NCBI RefSeq assembly: GCF_014197145.1
Contig: NZ_JACIEZ010000008.1
Location: 114,770-178,769 of the forward strand
DNA length: 64,000 nt
Origin: Gellertiella hungarica
GTDB lineage: Bacteria > Pseudomonadota > Alphaproteobacteria > Rhizobiales > Rhizobiaceae
Direction of reading: 5' to 3'
How positions within the stretch are numbered: the first letter of the stretch is position 1; the number at the start of each line of letters is the position of its first letter. Under the pieces are notes generated by a model. It did no database searches. It was not told the DNA's origin and saw only the letters and a program-made list of their open reading frames with translations. This document shows, piece by piece, positions 1-7,930 of the stretch. Both the position numbers and the translations under genes were made by a program.

Positions 1-207
1 ATGGCAAAGGCCATCGGGCGCTCCACGGTGGTGGAGGGCGTTGAAACGCCGGAGCGGTTCGATCAGCTCCTCAAGCTCTCTGTTCCCGTGGATTACATCC
101 AGGGCTATTTCATCGCCCGGCCGGTGGATATCCGCTCCTTCGCGGCTTTCCTGGCGCAGGGCAACTCCTGGAACAACGGCGCGCAGCAGACCCAGCGGCG
201 GGCATGA
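1..207 (+). CDS. C-terminal end of an EAL-domain cyclic-di-GMP phosphodiesterase (5' truncated by window)
   Basis: The 68 visible residues contain VVEGVETPERF followed by DYIQGYFIARPV, the last two conserved blocks of an EAL domain, which hydrolyses cyclic di-GMP. Only the C-terminal end is present. The ATG at base 1 is an internal methionine, because the catalytic EAL motif and most metal ligands would lie upstream of the window. A short hydrophilic tail follows the domain. Partner domains such as GGDEF or PAS cannot be seen. It is convergent with rpiB and 27 bases from its end. Confidence 0.85.
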   Translation: MAKAIGRSTVVEGVETPERFDQLLKLSVPVDYIQGYFIARPVDIRSFAAFLAQGNSWNNGAQQTQRRA

Positions 208-234
208 GCCGCCGCCGGACCCTCGGATCGACCG

Positions 235-690
235 TCAGCGAGCGTTATACTTGGCGTCGACGTCGTTGATCGCCCGGACGTTGCCTGCAGACCGTCCGTT
301 CTCGTCGAAGGTCTGGGCGAGGAAGGCGTCTGCAATCGCCTTTGCCAATTCCGTGCCGATGACGCGCGCGCCCATGGTGATGATCTGCGCGTTGTTCGAC
401 AGCGCGGCTCTTTCTGCCGAATAGGTGTCATGCGTGAGCGCAGCGCGAATGCCCGGCACCTTGTTCGCCGCGATGCAGACGCCGATGCCGGTACCGCAGA
501 CGAGAATGGCGCGGTCGTAGGTGCCGTCGATGACGCCCGAAGCCACCCGATCGGCGAGATTGGCGTAGAAGGCATCCGGGCCCGCATCCGTGCGGGAAAT
601 CTCCGACACCTCGTGCCGGTCCTTCAGGTAGTCCGCGAGGACCTTGGCGAGGCCTTCCCCCGCGCTGTCTCCGGCAATGGCGAGTTTCAT
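235..690 (-). CDS. rpiB: RpiB-family D-erythrulose-4-phosphate isomerase (EryI-like)
   Basis: A 151-residue RpiB/LacAB sugar-phosphate isomerase with the family signature [13 protein letters not shown] around residues 65-77 and a short basic C-terminus. Family members interconvert ribose 5-phosphate and ribulose 5-phosphate. In Brucella the ery-linked copy (EryI) converts D-erythrulose 4-phosphate to D-erythrose 4-phosphate. That role is favoured here because the gene is last in a DeoR-tpiA-rpiB operon matching eryR-tpiA2-rpiB. One base separates it from tpiA, so the two are probably translationally coupled. A general pentose-phosphate role cannot be excluded from sequence alone. Confidence 0.88.
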   Translation of the reverse strand: MKLAIAGDSAGEGLAKVLADYLKDRHEVSEISRTDAGPDAFYANLADRVASGVIDGTYDRAILVCGTGIGVCIAANKVPGIRAALTHDTYSAERAALSNNAQIITMGARVIGTELAKAIADAFLAQTFDENGRSAGNVRAINDVDAKYNAR

Positions 691-691
691 G

Positions 692-1471
692 TCATGCTCC
701 TTTCAGGGTGGCGGCGCATTTCGACAGGATGTCGAGATAGCCTTCGACGTTCCAGGCCGAACGCCCGATGAACAGCCCGTCCACATGGGGGCAGGCGATG
801 AGTTCCTCACAGTTGCCCGGATTGACCGAACCACCGTAGAGGCAGGGTATGCGGCGCCCGAGAAGATCCCCGGCCACCTCGATGATCTCGGCCTGGCGGG
901 CATCCGCGTAATCGGACGTGGCCGGAATTCCGTTGACGCCGATGGCCCAGACGGGTTCGTAGGCCAGCAGGATATCCGCGTTCCTCTGGTCGCCGGAAAG
1001 CCTTGCAAGTGCCCCGCGCACCTGCGCCGCAAGCACCTCTCGCGCCCTGCCGCTCTCCCGTTCGGCCAGTGTCTCGCCGATGCAGATGAGGGGAACAAGC
1101 CCGTGACGCACGGCGGCTTCCGTCTTCAGACCCACGGTCTCGTCGGTCTCGCCGAAATGTTCGCGCCGCTCCGAGTGTCCGAGTTCCACCAGATCCAGAT
1201 GGCAGTCCTTCAGCATGACAGGGGATATCTCGCCCGTCCAAGCGCCCTCATCCGCCCAGTGCATGTTCTGGGCGCCCACTTTCACGGACGTGTCCCGCAG
1301 CAGGGCCTTTACCTCGCGCACCGCAGTGAAGGGCGGAATGACGAAGCGCTGGGTGCGGGGATCCCGCCCGCCATCCGCTGCCTTGAGGCCTTCGGCAAAC
1401 TGGCGGGCTTCCGCCAGCGTCTTGTTCATCTTCCAGCTCGTGCCGATCCAGAATTGCGGCTTTTCCGTCAT
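692..1471 (-). CDS. tpiA2: TpiA2-type L-erythrulose-1-phosphate isomerase (EryH-like)
   Basis: A 259-residue triosephosphate-isomerase fold protein. It keeps the catalytic lysine (WKMNK), the electrophilic histidine (ELGHSERR) and the catalytic glutamate (AYEPVWAIG), plus the phosphate-loop YGGSVNPGN. The canonical GNWKMN block is replaced by GTSWKMN, so the conserved Asn before the Lys motif is lost. This supports a specialised isomerase over the glycolytic enzyme. In Brucella the ery-linked copy converts L-erythrulose 1-phosphate to D-erythrulose 4-phosphate. The gene overlaps the upstream regulator by 4 bases (ATGA) and abuts rpiB. Confidence 0.88.
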   Translation of the reverse strand: MTEKPQFWIGTSWKMNKTLAEARQFAEGLKAADGGRDPRTQRFVIPPFTAVREVKALLRDTSVKVGAQNMHWADEGAWTGEISPVMLKDCHLDLVELGHSERREHFGETDETVGLKTEAAVRHGLVPLICIGETLAERESGRAREVLAAQVRGALARLSGDQRNADILLAYEPVWAIGVNGIPATSDYADARQAEIIEVAGDLLGRRIPCLYGGSVNPGNCEELIACPHVDGLFIGRSAWNVEGYLDILSKCAATLKGA

Positions 1472-2247
1472 GCTACCGGTTCCTTGTCTTTCGCCACGTC
1501 CAGCATGGCGCCATTCTTTTCAAAAGCCTCGAGCGCCTCCCGCGGCGGCAGATCGTCCGTGATGACCCGTTCGAAATCGCTGATCCTGGCCAGCACATGC
1601 AGGGCGCTCTTGCCGAAACGCTGGTGATTGACCAGCAGGCAGGCCCTCGATGCAGAGGCGATCATGGCACGTTTTGCCCTGATGACGCCGTCGTCCATGT
1701 GGAACGCCATGCCGCCGGACACAGCCGGCGCCGAAATGAAGGCGATGTCTGCCCTCAGGCGCGCCATCGATTCCTCCGTCACCACGCCGAAATAGGCGTT
1801 GAACTTGGCCGAATAGACGCCGCCAAGGGCAATCGTCGTGATGCCCGGCTCCATGCGCAGTGTCTCGATGATGGCCGCATTGTTGGTGATGACCGTCAAC
1901 GGGCGCTTGCGGGGCAGGATTGACCCCAGGACAGCCGCCATCGAACCGTCGTTGACCGCCACCGTCATTCCAGGCTCGATCAGTTCCAGCGCGGCTTCGG
2001 CCATGCGGCGCTTGGCTTCGCCCTCCTGCCGCTCGCGAAAGCGGAAATCGCTTTCAAACTGGGTGCTCGATTCGATCGTGGCACCGCCGCGCACCTTGCG
2101 CAGCATGCCGGCCTCTTCGAGATCGTCGAGATCCCGGTGAATGGTCATCCGGGAGACGCCAAACCGCTCCGAGAGGGCATCGAGCTCCACCATCCGCTGT
2201 TCGACCAGAAGGTCCATGATGGCCTGTCTGCGATCTTCCCGTTTCAT
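1468..2247 (-). CDS. eryR: DeoR-family regulator of the tpiA2-rpiB operon (EryR-like)
   Basis: 259 residues. The N-terminal DeoR helix-turn-helix contains LSERFGVSRMTIHRDLDDLE, followed by a sugar-phosphate-sensing domain with NDGSMAAVLG and VITNNAAI blocks. It is first in the operon with tpiA2 and rpiB, with a 4-base overlap to tpiA2, and diverges from the transaldolase-like gene. Brucella eryR has the same position. It probably represses its own operon in response to a tetrose or triose phosphate. The effector is inferred, not visible. Confidence 0.85.
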   Translation of the reverse strand: MKREDRRQAIMDLLVEQRMVELDALSERFGVSRMTIHRDLDDLEEAGMLRKVRGGATIESSTQFESDFRFRERQEGEAKRRMAEAALELIEPGMTVAVNDGSMAAVLGSILPRKRPLTVITNNAAIIETLRMEPGITTIALGGVYSAKFNAYFGVVTEESMARLRADIAFISAPAVSGGMAFHMDDGVIRAKRAMIASASRACLLVNHQRFGKSALHVLARISDFERVITDDLPPREALEAFEKNGAMLDVAKDKEPVA

Positions 2248-2282
2248 GGACGTCTCTCACCGAGATATTTCATGACCGGGAA

Positions 2283-2350
2283 AATAACACACCATGTAAC
2301 ATTATCAAGACAATTTATGTGATATTGTGATGATATCTTGTCACATGCGC
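2283..2350. promoter_or_regulatory. Divergent promoter/operator region between eryR and the transaldolase-like gene
   Basis: An AT-rich stretch in otherwise GC-rich DNA between divergent genes. It contains ATAACAC, GTAACATTA and a dyad with ATGTGA (about 2317) and TCACAT (about 2340) arms separated by about 18 bases. TAAC/GTTA-type half sites recur in the other intergenic regions of this sugar cluster and are plausible DeoR-family targets. No exact -35/-10 pair is assigned. Confidence 0.45.
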
Positions 2351-2407
2351 ATAGGGAGTGGTAGGGAGGTCAGGCCACCCATCGCATCAGCCCTTCAAGG
2401 AGTTGTT

Positions 2408-3061
2408 ATGAAGTTTTTTGCCGACACGGCGGTCGTCGCCGATATCAGGGAGCTCAATGACTACGGTCTTCTGGACGGGGTCACCACCAACCCGTCGCTG
2501 ATCGCGAAATCCGGTCGTGACTTCAAGGAAGTGATTGCCGAGATATCGGCGCTGGTCGACGGTCCGGTTTCGGCCGAGGTGGCGGCTCTGGATTTCGAAG
2601 GCATGGTGGCGGAGGGCGAGCATCTTGCAAGGATCGCATCGAACGTCGTGATCAAGCTGCCGCTGACGCTTGCCGGCCTCAAGGCCTGCCGTCACTTTGC
2701 CTCCAGCGGCATCCGCACCAATGTCACGCTCTGCTTCTCGGCCAATCAGGCGCTGCTCGCAGCCAAAGCGGGCGCAACCTATATTTCGCCCTTTGTCGGC
2801 CGCCTGGACGATCTGAACATCGACGGGATGGAGCTGATCCGGGACATTCGCGTAATCTACGACAATTACGGCTTCGAAACGCAGATCCTGGCCGCTTCGG
2901 TTCGCACCGCCAATCACGTGCGGGAAGCGGCGCTCGCCGGGGCCGATGTGGCAACGATACCGCCTGCGGTCATCAAGGGTCTCGCCTCTCATGTGCTCAC
3001 GGACAAGGGTCTGGAGCAGTTTGCCAGAGACTGGGCCGCGACCGGTCAGACGATCCTCTGA
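2408..3061 (+). CDS. Short transaldolase / fructose-6-phosphate aldolase family protein
   Basis: 217 residues, the usual length of the TalC/Fsa subfamily. Visible blocks are [21 protein letters not shown], the Schiff-base lysine in NVVIKLPLT (about residue 86), [11 protein letters not shown] and [11 protein letters not shown]. The start is fixed by CAAGGAGTTGTT before ATG; an upstream in-frame start at 2327 lies in the promoter region. Family members transfer or cleave dihydroxyacetone units. In this context a transaldolase could use D-erythrose 4-phosphate, the end product of the ery pathway. It is divergent from eryR. Whether it is a transaldolase or an aldolase cannot be decided here. Confidence 0.85.
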   Translation: MKFFADTAVVADIRELNDYGLLDGVTTNPSLIAKSGRDFKEVIAEISALVDGPVSAEVAALDFEGMVAEGEHLARIASNVVIKLPLTLAGLKACRHFASSGIRTNVTLCFSANQALLAAKAGATYISPFVGRLDDLNIDGMELIRDIRVIYDNYGFETQILAASVRTANHVREAALAGADVATIPPAVIKGLASHVLTDKGLEQFARDWAATGQTIL

Positions 3062-3068
3062 TCGCTTG

Positions 3069-3095
3069 AGGGGGGCGGTCGCTTCCTCCCCCTTT
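3069..3095. terminator. Weak hairpin between convergent genes
   Basis: AGGGGG at 3069-3074 pairs with CCCCCT at 3088-3093, followed by TTT on the plus strand. It sits just after the transaldolase-like gene and at the end of the convergent eryD-like gene. The stem is short, so this is a tentative terminator. Confidence 0.4.
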
Positions 3096-4053
3096 ACAGG
3101 CCTTCGAGAAGCGCCTGCGCCGTCCGCTCGTCGGTGATCAGGCCGTAAAGGGTACGGCTTTCGAGGACGGCGCGAATGGCACCGGTTTTGGCCGGCCCTC
3201 CTGCCACCGCGACGATCCGGTCGTCGTCGCGGCCGCGGAACGAAACGGACAGCGTCCGCGCCGTCAGCGGCGTTTCGAGCATGCGTCCGTTGATATCGAA
3301 GAAGTGTCCGAGCAATTCGCCCGCCGCGCCATCACGCGAAATCGCGCGGATCTCCTTCGGCTCGATCATGCCCGAGGCCACCAGCTGCGCGTCCGCCTCC
3401 ACCGTTCCGATGCCGACGATCTTCAGGTCTGCATTATTGGCAAGATCGAAGACCTCGCCCACGCCGCGCTGCGCCAGCAGGACCTCCCTGTCTTCGGTGG
3501 AATTGGCAAAAAAGGGAACCGGCATGACATAGGCAAGCGCGCCCGTCTTTTCGGCAATGCGGTGCATGACGTCATGGGGATTGACCGAATAGTTCCGCGT
3601 CAGCCCGCCAAGCAGGGAAACGAAGCGCACGTCCCGCGCGGCGAGGCGCGGCATGAGATGGACGGCAGCCGCCAGGGTGCGTCCGTGACCAAGCCCGATC
3701 ACCCGGTGCTCGCCCAGTTCGATCGCGCGTTTCAGGAAGCCCGCCCCAGCCTGTCCGAGCGCTCTCAGGGGCAGCCCCTCCTCGCCCAGATCGGGAGCCA
3801 CTTCGCAGTATTCGAGGCCGAAGACACGGGCAAGTCGGGTCTCCAGTTCCACACAGCCGGTGATGTCGCCGTCGATCGAGACCTTCACGACGCCATCGGC
3901 GACTGCACGAGCGATCAGCCGGTGGGCCTTCACCGAAGGCACGCCGAGCTGCTTTGCCACGGCCGCCTGGGTCAGCCCGCCCACATAATGCAGCCATGCC
4001 GCCCTGACGGCGAGCGATTCGTCGGTATCCACAACGGGCAGCCGGTCTTTCAT
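3094..4053 (-). CDS. eryD: SorC-family repressor of the erythritol operon (EryD-like)
   Basis: 319 residues. The N-terminal helix-turn-helix contains YVGGLTQAAVAKQLGVPSVK, followed by a SorC sugar-binding domain with the GLGHGRTL block. GAGGAG lies 5 bases before the ATG. In Brucella EryD is the erythritol-responsive repressor of eryABCD and is the last gene of that operon. The position here is the same, except that an iron alcohol dehydrogenase lies between eryC and eryD. It probably binds near the eryA promoter (9,500-9,760). The ligand is inferred from context. Confidence 0.85.
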   Translation of the reverse strand: MKDRLPVVDTDESLAVRAAWLHYVGGLTQAAVAKQLGVPSVKAHRLIARAVADGVVKVSIDGDITGCVELETRLARVFGLEYCEVAPDLGEEGLPLRALGQAGAGFLKRAIELGEHRVIGLGHGRTLAAAVHLMPRLAARDVRFVSLLGGLTRNYSVNPHDVMHRIAEKTGALAYVMPVPFFANSTEDREVLLAQRGVGEVFDLANNADLKIVGIGTVEADAQLVASGMIEPKEIRAISRDGAAGELLGHFFDINGRMLETPLTARTLSVSFRGRDDDRIVAVAGGPAKTGAIRAVLESRTLYGLITDERTAQALLEGL

Positions 4054-4087
4054 GGGGACTCCTCAACAGCGGAACGGGTTGCCGCGA

Positions 4088-5236
4088 TCAGCTTGCGGCC
4101 TCGAGGATGGCAAGCAGTGTCGCCTGATCGAGCGGCACCGGATTGGCCTTCATGGAGGATGACGCCAGTGCGGCTTCGGCGGCTGCCTGCCGGTCCTGTG
4201 CCGTGATTCCCATGCCGCCGAGCGTCATGAGACCAGAAGCACGCGACCAGTTCGCCAGAGCCGAGAGCGCCTTCCCGGACGTCGTTTCGAAGGCCTGCCC
4301 GATGAAGCCGAGCACTTCCTCGATCCGCCGAGCCTTCTCCGGTTCGGTCACCGCATCCCGATTGGCGGCAAGGGCATAGGGCAGCAGGGCACCGCAGATT
4401 GCGCCGTGCGGGGCCTCGCTGAGGCCGCCGAGCGGGCCCGCCAGACCGTGGACCACGCCGAGGCCGGAATTCGCAAGCGCAAGCCCGCCGCAAAGGCTGG
4501 TCCAGGCGATCTGGTCACGCGCAGCCTCCTCCTCCCGAAGCATCAGAATTCGCAGCGCCGAAAGGCCGGACTGGATGGCGTCGCGGCAAAGGGCGTCGGT
4601 GAGGCGGTTCGCGCGGCTGCTGATGTAGGGCTCGATCACCTGCGTGACGGCATCGAGGCCGGATTCCAGCGTGACGCGTCTGGGAGAGTTGTCGGTCAGC
4701 GCGGGATCCACGATGGCAAGTCTTGCAAGCATCCGCGGGTCGCGCAGACTTACCTTCCGCCGGTGTTCGGGCACCCCGATCACGGCATTCTTCGTCACTT
4801 CGGCACCGGTGCCTGCCGTCGTCGGCAGGGCGATGAAGGGGAGCGGGTCGTCTTCGAGAACGCGCCCCGTTCCCACGACCTCGAGATAATCGATGATGGG
4901 CCCGGACGCGCGGACCAGTGCCGCTATGGCCTTTCCGGCATCGATGACGGAACCGCCGCCGATCGCCACCACCACATCGGAACCGGAAGCCCGCGCGGCT
5001 GCAATTCCCATCTCGATCAAGGGAAGGTCCGGTTCTCCGGGAACGGCAAATCCCGAGATCTCGGCCCCCAGCGCCTCCAGCTCCGCGGCCATCCAGTCGG
5101 CTCTCGCCGGCGTTCGACCGTGAACGAGGAAGACCTTGCGGCCAAACGGCAGAATGCGGCGGGCGGCTTCCGAGGCCTTGCCTCGTCCAAACAGGATTTC
5201 ACCGGCGGTCTGGAAGACAAGCGATTGCAGGGTCAT
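4088..5236 (-). CDS. Iron-containing (group III) alcohol dehydrogenase
   Basis: 382 residues. The N-terminal dinucleotide-binding domain has GGGSVIDAGKAIA (about residues 95-107) and the family block LPTTAGTGAEVT. The metal-binding helical domain carries D and H ligands in ESGLDAVTQVIEPYIS and GVVHGLAGPLGG (usual pattern HxxxH). The ATG at 5236 starts the conserved domain; an in-frame upstream methionine adds an unrelated basic leader. It lies between eryC and eryD in the ery operon, so it may oxidise or reduce a C3-C4 polyol or ketose, or detoxify an aldehyde. It is not part of the Brucella eryABCD operon. Substrate unknown. Confidence 0.85.
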   Translation of the reverse strand: MTLQSLVFQTAGEILFGRGKASEAARRILPFGRKVFLVHGRTPARADWMAAELEALGAEISGFAVPGEPDLPLIEMGIAAARASGSDVVVAIGGGSVIDAGKAIAALVRASGPIIDYLEVVGTGRVLEDDPLPFIALPTTAGTGAEVTKNAVIGVPEHRRKVSLRDPRMLARLAIVDPALTDNSPRRVTLESGLDAVTQVIEPYISSRANRLTDALCRDAIQSGLSALRILMLREEEAARDQIAWTSLCGGLALANSGLGVVHGLAGPLGGLSEAPHGAICGALLPYALAANRDAVTEPEKARRIEEVLGFIGQAFETTSGKALSALANWSRASGLMTLGGMGITAQDRQAAAEAALASSSMKANPVPLDQATLLAILEAAS

Positions 5237-5394
5237 GGTCCTCTTCCGATATCGGCCGTCGCGCACGGAGCGGCGTGCTCCATCGCATGGCATCTCAAAG
5301 AAACGCACGCCGTCATGCGGCGGCGGGCGGCGGCCCGCATCCGCTTTTCGCCGGAAAGTGCACCAAAATCCAGTGTTTTCCCGGAGAGCCGGCT

Positions 5395-6327
5395 TTACCC
5401 CGCGAGATCACCGGCCCCGGTGTCGATATGCGGGGCCCAGAACGCGATGCTTTCGGCGATCTGGGGGATTACCTGCCGGTCATTGGGCTCCCGCTCCTTG
5501 AAGGACAGCTCAAGGCAGATCTCGTTGTCCACCGCACCGCCCTCGGCAAAGGCCGCAAGCAGCGGCTCGGGCTGTATCCGCCCCTTTGCGTTGAACTCGG
5601 CGGTGAATGGCCTGTGCCCGCCCTTGTCCATCAGGCTCTGCTTGATGTGGATGATCGGCGATACCTTCGGGACCGCGCGTGCCCAGGCATAGGGGTCGTA
5701 ATCCGCGGGATTGGAAGAGGTGACGTCGCCGTGGTCGATATCGGCCATCATCCACATAGGCACGGCCATGTTTGCTGCGCTCAGCCGGTCCTGCAGCGCC
5801 AGGCAGGCGTCGATGGTTTCCCCGAATTCGCGGCCGATGCTCATCGGCTCCCAGAAGACATAGTCGAGCCCGGCAGCCTTGGCGTGCTCCGCAACCTCTG
5901 CCCAGCAATCGATGGCGATCGATGTCAGCTCCTCGCGCCGGACCCGATCGTCGAAATCGCGATAGGTGAAGATGGCAAACTGGGTTCCGACCGACTTGCC
6001 GCCGAGATCGCCGATGATGTCCGCGAAGGTCTTGAACCAGTCCACATAGTAGCGGCGCACCTCGGCATCGGGATGGCCGAAATGGTTGAGCCGGCCATAC
6101 GGGCCGGTCATGCCGGACGTGACACGCACCCCCGTTCGCCTGAGAGCACGGTCCATCTGCCGCGTGAGGCGGCGGATGACGGGCGCCTGCCAGCTGGGAT
6201 TGATGAACTCATGGGTAAGCTGCAGATCACGGATGCGCAGGTCGCGGGCAACCGTATCGATGAGGTCGTCCGGATCGGCGAAGCGATTGACGAGCGGGTT
6301 GGTGTTCAATGAAAGCGAGAGCGGCAT
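5395..6327 (-). CDS. eryC: EryC-like tetrulose-phosphate epimerase (TIM-barrel sugar-phosphate isomerase/epimerase)
   Basis: 310 residues, the length of Brucella EryC, with a xylose-isomerase-like TIM-barrel pattern: LTHEFINPS, VRVTSGMTGPYGR, DYVFWEPMSIGREFGE, MWMMADIDHGD and IIHIKQS blocks. EryC was first called a dehydrogenase but was later assigned as D-erythrulose-1-phosphate 3-epimerase, producing L-erythrulose 1-phosphate for TpiA2. No Rossmann fold is visible, which agrees with epimerase function. It follows eryB by 16 bases. The 158 bases to the next gene contain no visible gene. Confidence 0.85.
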   Translation of the reverse strand: MPLSLSLNTNPLVNRFADPDDLIDTVARDLRIRDLQLTHEFINPSWQAPVIRRLTRQMDRALRRTGVRVTSGMTGPYGRLNHFGHPDAEVRRYYVDWFKTFADIIGDLGGKSVGTQFAIFTYRDFDDRVRREELTSIAIDCWAEVAEHAKAAGLDYVFWEPMSIGREFGETIDACLALQDRLSAANMAVPMWMMADIDHGDVTSSNPADYDPYAWARAVPKVSPIIHIKQSLMDKGGHRPFTAEFNAKGRIQPEPLLAAFAEGGAVDNEICLELSFKEREPNDRQVIPQIAESIAFWAPHIDTGAGDLAG

Positions 6328-6343
6328 TGGTCTATCCTTGAAT

Positions 6344-7858
6344 TCAGGCGGCGGCGCGGTCGAACTCGGCAGCGAACCAGCTCTCGAACGCCGCCTTCTC
6401 TTCAGGCGTCAGATGCAGGGCCTGCTTTGTGCGCCGGACAAGCACGTCTTCTGCCGTCTCGGCCCATTCCCGCGCCACCAGGTAGCGGACTTCCGCTTCG
6501 TAGAGATCGGCACCGAAATGACGGCCCAGTCCGTCCAGGCCGGTTGCGCCGGCCACGATCTGCTTCAGGCGCGCGCCGTAAAGACGCCCATAATGCTGCA
6601 TCAGGCTGCGTGGCATCCAGGGATAGGCGGACTTCGTCGCATCGATGAAGCGGACATAGTCGGCGTCCGGTATTTCCCCGCCCGGCAATGTCGCCGTTCT
6701 CGTCCAGTCGGGCCCCATCCTGGGGAAATGGACGGCGATCTTCTGCAGCGCATGTTCGGAGAGCTTGCGGAACGTGGTGATCTTGCCGCCGAAGACATTG
6801 AGGATGGGCGCACCGCCGGTCTCGTCGAGATCGAAGACATAGTCCCGGGTGACGGCCGAGGGGTTGCCCTTGCCATCGTCGAACAGAGGGCGCACGCCCG
6901 AGAAGCTGGTGATCACATCCTTGCGGCTCAGCTTTTCCTTGAAATACCGGTTTACGGCGGCGATGAGATAATCGATCTCCGCCTCGTCTGCCTGCACCTC
7001 CTCCGGCCGGCCCTCATAGGGAATGTCCGTGGTGCCGATCAGCGCCTTGTCACCCTCATAGGGATTGATGAAGATGACCCGCTTGTCGTGGTTCTGGACG
7101 AGGTAGGCCTGGCTGCCTTCCCAGAACTTCGGCACGATGATGTGGCTGCCCTTCACCAGCCGCACATTGCGGCTGCTGTTCGAACCGGCCACCCGGCCGA
7201 CGATATCGTTGACCCAAGGACCGCCGGCATTGACGATCAGGCGTGCGCGCACTGTCTCGGTTGCGCCCGTCCGCTCGTTGCGCATGGTCACCGTCCATGC
7301 ACCATTGTCCCGGCGGGCGCTGATGCAGGCGGTGCGGGTCAGCACGCGCGCGCCCCTTTCGGCAGCATCCAGCGCGTTGAGGACCACGAGGCGGGCATCG
7401 TCCACCCAGCAGTCGGAATATTCGAAACCCCTCGTGTACTTGCCCAGGATCGGCGCGCCCTCCGGATCGCGACGGAGATCGAGGCTGCGCGTTCCCGGGA
7501 GCCGCTTGCGACCGCCGAGATGATCATACAGGAAGAGACCCAGGCGGACGAGCCATGCCGGACGGTCATCAGGGCTGTGGGGAAGCACGAAGCGCATCGG
7601 CCAGATGATGTGGCTGGCGGAATTCAGCAGCACCTCGCGTTCGATCAGCGCTTCGCGGACCAGACGGAACTCGTAATATTCCAGATAGCGCAGACCGCCA
7701 TGGACCAGCTTGCCGGACCGGGAGGATGTGCCTTCGGCCAGATCACCCTTCTCGCAGAGGATGACGGAAAGGCCGCGGCCGGCCGCATCACGGGCAATCC
7801 CCGCACCGTTGATCCCTCCGCCGATCACGAAAAGATCGACCATACTTGCATCTGCCAT
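6344..7858 (-). CDS. eryB: FAD-dependent erythritol-phosphate dehydrogenase (EryB, GlpD family)
   Basis: 504 residues of the aerobic glycerol-3-phosphate dehydrogenase family. The N-terminal FAD-binding motif is GGGINGAGIARDAAGRG, followed by SSRSGKLVHGGLRYLE, NAGGPWVND and GTTDIPYEG. A GlpD C-terminal helical domain follows. GAGGAG 5 bases before the ATG at 7858 fixes the start. In Brucella EryB oxidises erythritol phosphate to D-erythrulose 1-phosphate and passes electrons to the membrane quinone pool. It sits between eryA and eryC in the expected order. A second, longer GlpD-like gene is at 18,151-19,854. Confidence 0.88.
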   Translation of the reverse strand: MADASMVDLFVIGGGINGAGIARDAAGRGLSVILCEKGDLAEGTSSRSGKLVHGGLRYLEYYEFRLVREALIEREVLLNSASHIIWPMRFVLPHSPDDRPAWLVRLGLFLYDHLGGRKRLPGTRSLDLRRDPEGAPILGKYTRGFEYSDCWVDDARLVVLNALDAAERGARVLTRTACISARRDNGAWTVTMRNERTGATETVRARLIVNAGGPWVNDIVGRVAGSNSSRNVRLVKGSHIIVPKFWEGSQAYLVQNHDKRVIFINPYEGDKALIGTTDIPYEGRPEEVQADEAEIDYLIAAVNRYFKEKLSRKDVITSFSGVRPLFDDGKGNPSAVTRDYVFDLDETGGAPILNVFGGKITTFRKLSEHALQKIAVHFPRMGPDWTRTATLPGGEIPDADYVRFIDATKSAYPWMPRSLMQHYGRLYGARLKQIVAGATGLDGLGRHFGADLYEAEVRYLVAREWAETAEDVLVRRTKQALHLTPEEKAAFESWFAAEFDRAAA

Positions 7859-7930
7859 CACATTCTCCTCGGGATGCGCTTGTCGCACCCGCTCATCTTG
7901 ATAGGGACGTCTGCCGAACGTCCTTCATGT

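Noticed and set aside
692..1471. The housekeeping glycolytic triosephosphate isomerase
   Set aside because: The altered GTSWKMN motif and the eryR-tpiA-rpiB operon argue for the specialised ery enzyme.
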